Source: Eutrigla gurnardus (lineage: Eukaryota > Chordata > Actinopteri > Perciformes > Triglidae). From it: 64,000 bases of DNA. The DNA is taken from assembly GCA_963514095.1 (NCBI GenBank), contig OY741273.1, positions 22,037,046 to 22,101,045 of the forward strand, written 5' to 3'. Both the position numbers and the translations under genes were made by a program. Positions 50,870 through 64,000 of the stretch are shown here, one piece after another (within the stretch, counting starts at the first letter, position 1; each line of letters starts with the position of its first letter). The notes under the pieces were generated by a model. The model made no database searches and was not told the DNA's origin. It saw nothing but the letters and a program-made list of their open reading frames with translations.

Positions 50870-51770
50870 TCTGTGAATTTAATTGAAAAGATGATGAATA
50901 TGTGTGATACCATTTGCGCCCATGTGTGATGAAGAGGGGAGCGGAGGAGTTTGAAGTCTGCCAAATAGGAGTGTATTTACATGGTGTTGGAGTAGACTTA
51001 AAAATCTTAATGACTTTCCACCAGGCTGAGTTGTGGAGATGCAGTATGCAGTAAAACAGGGATGTTGTTTAATGGCTGTGCTGACGAAAGGGAAATCAGG
51101 GAGTGAGATGTTTTTGCAATAAAGTTGTTCCAAGCCCATCCATGATATATTGTGGTTGATTTGATGGATCCATTTAGATATTGTATTTGATTTACCAGGT
51201 GGTAGTAGGAGTGGTAGTTTGGAGCATCTAGTCCACCTTCAGATTAACTTTTTTGTAGAGTGGATGGTTGAATTTTCGCTTTTTTATTTTTCCCAGTAAA
51301 AATGTATAATGAGACAGTTGAAAGATTTGCACTATTTATCTGTTGGCAGCATAGAAAACAAATAGTTCATATGGGGGAGTATTTTCATTTTGACAGTTGT
51401 AATCTGGCCAATGAGGGAGGTCTTTACTGTTTTTAATAATGGAGTGTAGCTAAGGTGAAACAACTCTGACAGCCTTGGGGAGACGGTAATACCCAAGTAT
51501 CTGATGTTACCAGTGTGAAGTTGGAGTGATGAGTTCTGTTCTGAGGAATCCCAGGCATCCTCTCAATGTGGGAGTATAGTGGACTTCAGTTCCAGTTCAT
51601 TGTGCAGAGAGATTGTAGAGAACGTGTTAGTGAGATTAAAGGTTTCTACTTGTGACAGTAATGGTTCCTGTAAGTACAATAAAATATCATCAGCATAAAG
51701 GCTGATTTTATGTTGAAGGTTTGGAATGAATTCCCTTGATGGTACCGTTGTCTTGTTTGATCTGGATGTG
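50870..51770 (-). pseudogene. Dead L1-type LINE ORF2 fragment (reverse transcriptase, 5' truncated)
   Basis: Reading the minus strand downward from about 51770, the translation gives ISLYADDILLYLQEPL, which includes the YADD reverse-transcriptase active-site motif (+ strand 51686-51697). Further on come RYLGITVSPRL, then a conserved-looking LLKTVKTSLIGQITTVKMKI and LPHMNYLFSMLP, the order seen downstream of the active site in L1/Tx1-type ORF2 proteins. The frame is broken by several stop codons and small shifts, and the endonuclease and N-terminal reverse-transcriptase parts are absent, so this is a 5'-truncated, inactive copy. The downstream end fades near 50870. Confidence 0.85.
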
Positions 51771-54650
<2,880 letters not shown>

Positions 54651-54654
54651 TTAA

Positions 54655-55215
54655 AGGAGTCATCACCCGGAAATCGCAATTTCTCTTGTTAAAACATGCA
54701 TATCTGTGTTTGACCTCAGTTGAAACTTGCCTGAAAGGCTGGAGTTTGAAAGTGGCGCCGTTTTTTCGCTTCTGCTCTTTTTCCGAACAGGAATAGCACA
54801 CAAGGGTGTGCATTCCTAAAGCACGAGATTTTGATTCTGCGCCTTCGGTGACGTCACCGTGGCGGCTACTTGCATAAGCCCACCCCTCTTTCACCACCCA
54901 ACCCCGCCCCGTCCGCTACCTGAAATCGCCGAAGCGCCGCCATTATGTTTTGGAGTCTGCATGCAGGCAAGCCCCCCCGGCTCTGTCCTTCCTGCGGCGA
55001 ATCAACGCGCGCCTCATTACATATTATACAATGCACATCCGGACCAGTCAAAACCTCGCGCGTAATCTCGCGTGATAAAATCGCGGTACGAAAAAGGGTC
55101 AGAACAAGCTCAATGTTTGATTAAAATTTTTTTTTTTTTTTCTAATAAGTTTTACGAATTGATCCAAAGCGATCCAAGGGGGGCTGGATACGTATAAAAC
55201 CAGGTGATGACTCCT
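54655..55215 (+). mobile_element. Non-autonomous DNA transposon with TTAA flanks
   Basis: The left end AGGAGTCATCACCCGG and the complement of the right end AGGAGTCATCACCTGG are near-identical terminal inverted repeats. Each is bordered by TTAA (54651-54654 and 55216-55219), the target site of piggyBac-type elements. The ~561-bp interior is CpG-rich in its middle and ends in a T-run at 55127-55141. There is no transposase frame. The TTAA-plus-inverted-repeat structure is seen directly; the piggyBac link is an inference. Confidence 0.8.
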
Positions 55216-55219
55216 TTAA

Positions 55220-58200
55220 CAAGCTTAGACAACAAATGTTGGCGAACCACTTAATGTAACAAACAAACGAAACCATGAAGTTTCTCTGAAGCTAACCCGG
55301 TCCTTTTGCTGCTTTAAGCTACTTTGTAGGTTTAGTTTGAAAAGAAACTGTATGCATGTAATGAGACGAAAGTATACATATCCTCTGAACACAGACGTTT
55401 ATTTTGAGTGTTTGTGAGTGAGTTTGACAAAAAGGCAAAAGCTTATTTGAAGAAGCTGCATCCAGCAAATGTTTGGCATTTTTGCTGGATAAACAACTAA
55501 AACAACAATTTTATCATCAGATTCGTTCCCCTGGTTGCCCCCCGTGCAGGTCTGGTTTCAGAACTGTCAACCTTCCTCATCCTTCGTGAGTTTACGACCT
55601 GTATTATGAATATCGTACAGTGATATGTGGCTGCGGCAGGATTTCAGTCTGATTACAATGGAGACATTAGTGCTCCCTGCAGAATCTTTGGCTCATGCTT
55701 AGTTTCATGTGGGGAGCATCCTAAACAGCACAGGACAACAGTTTTAATGTAATGAAAGCATTAAATACTGCCACTGTCAAACACAGAACTGTTAAAAAAT
55801 AATCAATACTTTAAAAAGGTATCTGGGTTTAGTCACAGAAAACATCCTGGAGGGCTGTGGGGGAAGTCATCCCTCTCCAACGTTAACGGTCTCCTCATAA
55901 TTCACAGCAGGTCACTGGTAATCTCCCTTCCACAGATTAAGCCTCATATCAAGTGCAAGAAGTAAACATTTACTCCTGTAATGTATCCATGCTGAACCTG
56001 TGGATTGATACGAGCTCACTTTAAATGGACTCATTAACTGAATGTTATTAAAGTTTGAGAGTGGATATGCCGTAGTGGCTGGAGTGATGAGATTTCATCC
56101 AAACACAGAGGCTGAGGCACAGAGTTCATACTCAAAAATGTTTTTTTCAAAACCGGGTTCTAATTTCTTCTCCAGGATAAATCCGTCTCTGCATCGGATG
56201 TGGCATTTATTAGCAGTCTACAGCTAATCAAATATTTATGTCACAATTGGTTTGGTTCATCAAGATGAGCTCCTGCTGGACCTTGGTCGGCGCTTATATA
56301 AAACACAAATACTGACTCAAATGTTAGAGTCGCTCCAATTTAACTGTGCAACAGTGCTTTAAAAAATGAGGTGAAATGCAATCATTGCCATCAACAGCTT
56401 CCTCATTCAATATGATTGGATTTTAAGAATACCGGGACTTGGGCCATGATGTGTTGAAACATAGTCGTGTGCTAGTAAAGCGTCATTGAGAGGCAATAAC
56501 TGTCCAATCAGTGTTTAGCATGTAAAGCAAGAGGGTAGTGACTCCACTGCAAAATGAACCAAAAAGAAGTACAATTGTAGAGAATTACTTCTCACTTGAC
56601 ATGATGTAGAGACTGGTTATCCAGTCTGTCTATACATGTCAGCCTTGTGATAGACTGGTTACCTGTCTGTCTCTACATGTAGGTCCTGTGATAAACTCTA
56701 TCCGTCTGACCCTGAATACAGGATAAGTGGCAGACGATGGATGGACCGGAGGTTTTGCATGTTAGCGTGCTAACATTTGTTACCACAAGACATAAAGTGC
56801 AGCTGAGGCTGATATGATTTTGTTGTTGATATTTCAGGTATTTTGTCATAAGCCATCACCAGTTTTGGATAGATTGAAACTTTTATTTGTTGATAACACT
56901 TGATGAAAAGTTACCACGCTACCACTGGTAGCCATATTTGTACATTTTTTGCCAATCTATCGAACAATTGTTGAGATGTTGCTAACTTCTCGGGTTGGCC
57001 TATACAAATATTTTATCCCTGCACCACTCTATTATCAGTAACAGTTATGAAGGGATTTGTCAATTCTTAATTTGTCATGGAAAATTCAATGCAAATTGCA
57101 TAACGTGCAAACATTTCTAACATAGAATATTGAAACAAAAGATTAAAATGTGGGAACACCTTTTCAAATACTCACCTGTTGTTGTGTAGGTCATTATTAC
57201 ATGAACTTCCAATAGTAACTTTAAAAAACAATCATATTAACTCACATTGACATGTATTACCCGGATAACAGACTGACGTTGTAACATTTACTGTTATAAT
57301 ATCATTAAGTTTTAGTGCATTTTCACTCACATAAAACTACATTTTAGTCAAATTCGACAACTTTGATCGCATTATTAGTCAAAGAAAGGACTTTCATTCC
57401 TCTGGTCAGAAGCCATTTCTACTTACTCGTTCCTTGATGCCATTGAAGGGAGTTGCTTTGTCACTTATGATGTCACATTAGCAGCTCTGATTGATTTTGC
57501 TGTAGAGTCATAGATTCTGTAATTGGTCCCAAGAATAAATCTCCAAAGTGGCCTCATTAATTAAGACGCCACAGAATGACTCAGCCAGGATTTAATGGCT
57601 TGGCGGACCAAGCCCAAAGAACAGTTGAATACATTTTGAATACTTGAGGAGCTTTTGATTTATCTCATCTTCATGCAGGTGACACATTTGCTGCCGTAGC
57701 ACTTTAAGGGGCCGACGGAAGAAGCAAACACACTTCAATCATCAGAACTCTGAAAGAATATTTGACTTTGGCTCTGACGTTAAGTGCTAGTTGTTTGCCT
57801 CAAAGAGCCTCGTGCAATTGTATTCTTATCTTAAATCGCTCTAACTTTTTATTCCCAGACATTTACTCGTACGAGTCTTAAATCAGTAGACGCATTTAAA
57901 AAGTTGAACGTTCGTATAATCAGATGTCAGGCTACATGTGCTCTGGTTGAGTGCGAGTTTCAAACACAAATGTGGTTTGTAGTTCAGAACCGACCAGTGG
58001 CCACCCACATCCACCCCTATGGGTGCACCCAATGAGGGAAGAACACAATATTCCAAAATGTTTTATTCATATTATAATTACAAAATATTGCAAAAATAAA
58101 CCAACAACAACATAATGACGTGGCCTATTTAATAGTATCACAGTGCATGCCGTCTGAATTAGCCTATTTAGCTGATGCCTTGGTGCCAGATGTATCTCCC

Positions 58201-61200
58201 TCAGTAGATAGTAGAAACCAAAAGATTAAAATGTTGCTATTGTGTTTTCAGCATGTTCACTCACCTTAAGAACAAATGTGCTTACAACAGTTGTTCTTGC
58301 ATGAGGCCCTATGGGTGTATTCCTTCCACCACTATAGCAGGAAACAATGGCACCAACTTGACAGCCCATGTTTTAGCATTTATGATCAAATGTGAGTGTT
58401 TGCTGAAAGAGACGTAAGTTTCCTCCTTGTATGATCACTTCAGAACAACCAATGCAATAAAAATGATTCATCTGATGAATCAATCTGGAGCCATTAGGTG
58501 GTGACTTATTCAAGGAGATGCCTCAAATGGTGGTTTACTGGGAGGAACACGATATTTCATGTTCATTTGAAGTCCACAGCCGGTCTGTTTCTATGCTTTC
58601 AGACAAACTAATAGTTTCTGAGGTGAAACTATCATCCTTTGATTCCCACTTCCCAGCAAACACAGCCCAGAACACAAGATAAAGGAGGAGAGATTTATGC
58701 CCTGGACTGAGCCTCCCAGGCAGTGCAGTGACTTGCATAATGAGCTGGAGGCGGTATTGCGCAGAGACAACTCCTTTCTGGCCGACCTGGCCTCGGATAA
58801 GTGGAAGGAAATGGATGGGGTGGATGGATGCGTCTTAACGAAAGGTGTTTTGTGCAACCAGCCCCGAAGCTTAAGTTTAAACCGTCCCTCTTGCATCCTC
58901 TAGATCCTTTTATGGTTTGTAAACAATGTACGTACGCGTGCACATGCAGTCGGGCATCATAAGTGTGGCAGAGTGCATCGGCTTGTCAGTCCGAAAGAGA
59001 TCCGTGTGCTATAAGTGAGCAGGTAGAATACATCAGCAATTGGCCCAGTATTTAGTGGTCAGACTTAAACATGTATTTGGTGGAGAAATCTCCTCACCAA
59101 ATCACCAGATTCTTACTAACTTCTTACTAACTATGTGGGACAGAATGTCAAATACTATGACTTTACTGTGTTTTAAAATGGGTCCCACAAACACAAGCCT
59201 TTTTGATCAGTGCAGTAGAAGTTGTCACGTTTAATAACTAGCAGCCGTGGACGCCGACATTTCACCTTAAATTGGCAGTCCGTAACATTTTCTTTATGTA
59301 TTTAATTGTCTTTTAAGTTCCTATCGATCAAAGAGTGATTCAAATAATGGTGATTGATCATGTGACCCACTAATGAAAGTGCTTGTTGCTGCTTTGCCCA
59401 GAAATAGGATCTCCGTGTCTGTGGCCACATTCCCGTGCAACATTCAAAAGTATTGAGGCCTTTTCTGTCAGTCAGCAGCGGTTGGTCTGTCCAGGTGGAG
59501 CTACTCACGGAAGTATGCTGTGTTTACTTGTAATGGGAAATCGGTAACTTCCAACTACTGAGTCAGGCTCCCTCTAGTCTAGTGTTTGACCAGCTACATT
59601 TCATTACTGCTGACTCACAATGGAGGATCAACAGGTAGAGAAAGAACACCATTCAACTTCCACTCCAAAGAAAAAAAAAACATAAACTAATGGAAGTGAA
59701 GAAGGAAAGTCATCAAGAAGCAAAGAGACCGCCAACGAGGGGAAACCACAGACCTCCTTTCAGTGTGGAGCATTTGAAGGCATCACACAGATGAGAGACA
59801 GTCAACACTGTTGGGTGAGGGAGATGAGGTCCCAGAGGCTCGCCTGCAGTTCCATCTACCGCCAAAGAGGCCGCTAGAAGCAACGCATATCAAATCTTAC
59901 GAAGTACGACTTTAATGACTGACGAGTTAACTGGATGCGTTGTGGTTGCACATAGCGACGGCAGCTGCTGAAAGCACAAACCGAACATGTAGGTGTCCTC
60001 GTAAATGCCTTCACTCAATTTTATGTACATACTCTGTTTATTATCTCTGAATCATCAATCAATAATGCGGGTTATTACGATCAACCATGGACGCATCAGT
60101 CGGTCATTAAACTGAAACACCTGCCGCTCTGAAACTCATGATTTCTGAGTCCACTGTTGGAATAAAGATTCTGACAACTGAAGACGCAACGACCAGAAAC
60201 TTTGATGCTGTTCAAAAGGTTAAAGTCAATGTTTAAAGCTTGCTACCTCGTCTGGATGACTCAGGTAAAAATAAACAAAGTTGGCTGTAATTAGCTACCG
60301 CATATAGACAAGCTGCTGCAGGGAAAGCCATAAAGCTTTCTTACAGGGCTACATTAGATAAATGATCACCATATAAAATGTCTTATTAAAATGGAAAACA
60401 AATCAATTTATTGATAGCTGAAGGCTAATGAGATGTTTTAGTCATTGTTGAATAGGAGAGCTTCCTTTCAAAGTACAAATCGTATTCATATGAGTTATGA
60501 TTTCTCACCAGCTCATCCCCCAGTTATTAAATACATGTAACACATTCACCACGACAACCTCATCTTCTACTGTGGGAGCGTACATTTAAACTTCAACCAG
60601 TGGATCCTCCTGTACAGTAAAGCATGTGCAAAATGTGTTTCCTTCACTTCTCTCCCACACTAATAGCTCTGTGCTGCAGCAGATCTATAAAATCATTTCT
60701 TAACTTATTAAAAAGCAAATACAGATTGTGCAGCCAAAGCTCTTCATGCGGATTGATCCAAAGTCTATGAGCCTTGAGAGGAAACTAATGTAGACCATAT
60801 AACAAGGAGCAGTTATAGTCGATCCGAACAGTCTGGATGGATCTGGCTCATATGTGGGTTCCACACCTTTTAAAGTAATTGAACTGCACTCCATATGAAA
60901 ACCTGTCTTCCCTGGTCAGAGCGCTGGCTTAACCGCACCTAGTCGTATGGGTTTTAGAAATACTGAAGTCCAAAAACAGAGATTTCTAGCTCAAGGGAGG
61001 TTTGCCTATTGCGATGTTTGGAAAGCAAAAATGTGCCATGTAAGCAGACAGTGTCATTAATGATCAGCAATATATGAGAATCAGGTTCAGTGCTACAAGA
61101 AATGATCCAAAGTGTATTCAATATAATATAGTACAACTATAAAAGTCTTCTTTATTTCATCTTTGTATTTGAGTTTGCTTCACTTTGGATTAGAATCTTG

Positions 61201-61726
61201 TTTGAAATATGTCTCAAAGAGTATGGAAATGTAGGCATAATATGTGTTACAAAAAGTACAGTATGAATATAATAATAATACTTTCCGTATGCCGTGTGTC
61301 TTTAACTCGCAAACAGGGAAGATAAACTTGTGTGCCAGTTTTGCCAAGTTTTGGCAGTGCAACTTGTCAGTTAGCAGAAGGAAACACAACCAGCAGCCTC
61401 AGGAATTCAGGAATTATCAACAGGTCAGTCTTATGGGGCATTACAGAATTAGAAGTACTTTATTAATCCCCAGGTTACGTTTACATTACAGATATTTCTA
61501 TAATTTATTTGAACGATTTATTTATTATTTCCTGACATATACCAGCATTTGCGTGCCTTAATTATTACCAATGAACATCTGGTGAATGTGAATCATTTTT
61601 CAAAATAAATGAACAAAAAAGGTTATTTTCTGCATTTTATTTTCCCTATTTTGTGTGTGAGACAAGGGTTGTTTGTCCCTCCTCCCATTATGTAAAGCGT
61701 CCTTGGTTTTCTTGAAAGATGCTATA
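55220..61726. other. Non-coding stretch with degenerate repeats
   Basis: Mostly AT-leaning unique-looking DNA. A two-unit relative of the 41-bp minisatellite lies at 56614-56745. The stretch 56750-57000 resembles a common percomorph repeat containing 'CATGTTAGCGTGCTAACATT' and 'AAAGTGCAGCTGAGGCTGAT'. A repeat tail with GTAAAGCGTCCTTGG and GATGCTATATAGCTCC is at 61692-61730. No exon recognised. Confidence 0.6.
56614..56745 (+). repeat. Unexpanded relative of the 41-bp minisatellite element
   Basis: About two degenerate units (GGTTATCCAGTCTGTCTATA..., GGTTACCTGTCTGTCTCTAC...) are followed by GACCCTGAATACAGGATAAG and GACGATGGATGG, the same 3' end as the element hosting the large array at 32926-34030. 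Confidence 0.9.
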
Positions 61727-62323
61727 TAGCTCCAATGCTTCTTTCAGATCTCCTTTAGCATCGGATACAATGGATCTTCCTTTACAAAAGGAAAGGAGAT
61801 TCCTTGCGAGAGCAAGATTTAAAGTGCCGCACACCTCGGCGTTCATGAAAACAAACGATATGCGTAATTGGAATTGTGTTGATAAATGTGTGTGGACAGT
61901 GATAATAGTTAATTGGTATTTTTTATTTATTTAAGTCATGTTACAAATGTTTGACAGAATTTAAACTAAAACCACAAATGAAATGTAAATACAGCAAACG
62001 GTCAAACAGGAAGGAGGAGCTGCTGGACCTGAAGCCGGTCAGTGAACCAGCTGTTTATAGAACCAACATGTGGAGAAGTGGACGATGCGCTTTTTGTAGT
62101 TATGCATGTCAACCACCAGTATCGATCATCAGCTGTCAATCATCAGCAGCATTATAACGACGTAGCTTAGTGAAAGTCCGGTCTGATTCTCTGAGCACCG
62201 CGGTCGTCTTTTCCTAAATCCTTTTGAGTTCTCCTTCCACCTTTCCTTAACCCCATGATGTTTTCCCCCGAGGTCAAGGAATAGGAGTTAGGACCTAAGT
62301 TTTTGACTATTTGACCGCAGCCA
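61727..62323 (-). mobile_element. Non-autonomous DNA transposon (MITE), copy 2, inverted and truncated
   Basis: The minus strand matches copy 1 at 35998-36787 through many blocks, for example GACTATTTGACCGCAGCC (terminus, + strand, 62305-62322), ATAGGAGTTAGGACCTAAG, TCTGAGCACCGCGGTCG, ATCATCAGCTGTCAATCATC and CAGATCTCCTTTAGCATCGG. The end equivalent to the right terminus of copy 1 is missing: similarity stops at GCTCCAATGCTTC, next to a LINE/SINE-type tail. Identity is moderate with small indels. Confidence 0.8.
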
Positions 62324-62974
62324 ATGACTTCTTATGATATTTTTTCCTGCTACGTGAGGGCAAAGGGTTAATTTCCACTGGTAGAATTACAGAACTGTTT
62401 TTTAGTTGTTATAACAAAAATATTGACCAGTGTTACTACTGGGTGTAGTGACCCAACAGTGATGTCACAGGCCCCTGGAGTACACCTGCAAACCACTAAG
62501 GTGGGAAGTTAAACCACTGCAGGTCAATAAGATGAATTCCATATGTTGTTAATACTCAATAATATGTCTCTGTGAGCATCCATTGTTATTTTTAGATACA
62601 GGACATTTCAGGAACTGCAACCTGTCATGCTCCAGCTTATTTCCCAGTATGTTTTGTCTCCTCCATGTTTCCGAATTTCTGAACAGCTGGGTTTAAAGGA
62701 CTGTTCCAACATTGGGGATCCTTTGAATTCTACTGGGGGTCTCTGGGTCCCACATTCAGAGGACGTTGAAGGATACATGTCCTCTGGTCTGCTGAAACAA
62801 CCATAGTCCGATGTCCATGATGGATTTCCTCTCTCCCAATTTGGAAACGTGGAAAAAATGCTTGTAATATCTTCGAACAAATTTAAGGCGAGACATCGCC
62901 ACTCCACTTGCTGAATCTTCACACATTCGGTCTACAAGGCCTCATTTAAATGTCTGTTACATCTGCCGTTGGGC

Positions 62975-63394
62975 AGCAACAGAGTCGTTCAGCAAGCTTC
63001 TAATGACTGTTGGAAGTGGAAAGACTTGGATAACCAAGATGGTTTTGATGAGGTTTATTTTATTTTCGTCGAGACATCTTGAATGCAGTGTGTTTTTACA
63101 ATCTGTCGGGTAAAAATGGATGTGTTTTTCAATAGACTCTGGTAGCATAACATTTGTTTGTTTTCACATCTTACGTGGTTTATTAAGGGTTTGTTTTGAC
63201 CAAACCAGAGCTGGTGATTGTTGGGAACAGCGGAAAGAACTAAACAAGATGGTTTTGATGAGTTGTATTTTGTTCCTGTCTGATTGAATAAAGTGTGTTT
63301 TCCAATCGGTGGCGTAAAATTGCTGTGTTTTTCTATGGAGTATGGTGGCTTTAAGGAGAGCAAATTGTTTGTATGTTTTATGTGTTTATAAATT
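62975..63394 (+). repeat. Degenerate tandem duplication, 210-bp period
   Basis: The string AAGATGGTTTTGATGAG occurs at 63036-63052 and 63246-63262, and the surrounding blocks (GGAAAGAC/GGAAAGAAC; GTGTGTTTTTACAATCTGTCGG vs GTGTGTTTTCCAATCGGTGG; GTGTTTTTCAATAGACTCTGG vs GTGTTTTTCTATGGAGTATGG) recur in the same order at 210 bases. Two units are visible. Confidence 0.85.
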
Positions 63395-64000
63395 ATAATG
63401 GTTGTTCAGATATCTGTTGATTTATTATTTTTTATAGGTCTACATGGTTTTAATCTGCATGTGTTGTTTTGAGGAATAAAAAAAATCCATATTCCTACTA
63501 AAAATTGTGCTGAATTAATCTAAATAAAAAAAATGCACACTCCTCTCACTGCTCTGAGCTCCCTGACGACTGCCAAGCTAATTCATCTGTTGCAAGCTGC
63601 ACACCTGCAAATCATACTCATCAACTGCAGTATTTCATCCCCTGTTCTTCACGCACGCTTGGCCAGATCTTTCACTCAGCAGTGGTAGTCCTGTCTAAAG
63701 TGTGTTCAGCCGCAAAGCAAATCTTTTGCTGTTGCAGAGAATGTCAATGTGAAAAAGTCCAAATTGGGAGCTGTGGCTCGTTCTGTGTGCAACATTTCAC
63801 TGTGTTTCCCAATACAGGGCCAGTCGCATGTTCAATGTCGTTTTCATTCAAGGCGCTTGCTGATGTGTCTGCTATAACAAAGCAACTTGCGATGACAATA
63901 ATGCTGAATTTGCAGTAATTTAAAAGTAAGCCTCACAGCCTAAAACTAAACAAAGTCAAAACAAAAAGAAATGAAATTCAAGCACTTTAAATCCCTCACA
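63395..64000. other. Non-coding end of the window
   Basis: AT-rich sequence with A-runs; no exon, RNA gene or complete repeat recognised. Confidence 0.55.

Overview
The window looks like nuclear DNA from a teleost fish, probably a percomorph. It holds short GT-AG exons separated by long, repeat-rich introns. There are many (CA)n/(GT)n microsatellites, and several interspersed repeats resemble families I know from teleost genomes. I see no bacterial, phage or viral organisation.

One protein-coding gene can be supported: the 3' two-thirds of slc12a9 (solute carrier family 12 member 9, also called CCC-interacting protein 1) on the + strand. Six coding exons lie at 2773-2855, 7928-8052, 18928-19120, 23700-23874, 25015-25161 and 26105-27069. 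All junctions are GT-AG, and the phases join into one uninterrupted reading frame of 561 complete codons plus stop. The first ~350 residues (start codon and N-terminal membrane helices) must be encoded upstream of base 1. The introns hold microsatellites, a 214-bp direct duplication (4454-4667 and 7227-7440), SINE/LINE tails and other dispersed repeats. The 8053-18927 intron alone is about 10.9 kb.

From 27070 to 64000 I find no convincing exon of any other gene. This ~37 kb is repeat-dominated. It holds a tRNA-derived SINE relic (29741-29830), a ~27-copy 41-bp minisatellite (32926-34030) with a short relative at 56.6 kb, and four probable non-autonomous DNA transposons or MITE copies with visible termini (35998-36787, 44685-45333, 47608-48434, 54655-55215). 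It also holds an inverted truncated second copy of the first of these (about 61727-62323), a dead L1-type LINE reverse-transcriptase fragment on the minus strand (50870-51770), a dense simple-repeat cluster (43170-44160) and a 210-bp-period tandem duplication near 63.0-63.4 kb.

I do not see a previously undescribed multi-gene system. The most informative observations are the evolutionary history of the mobile and tandem repeats and the expanded introns of slc12a9. Family assignments come from recognition by eye; no database was searched.
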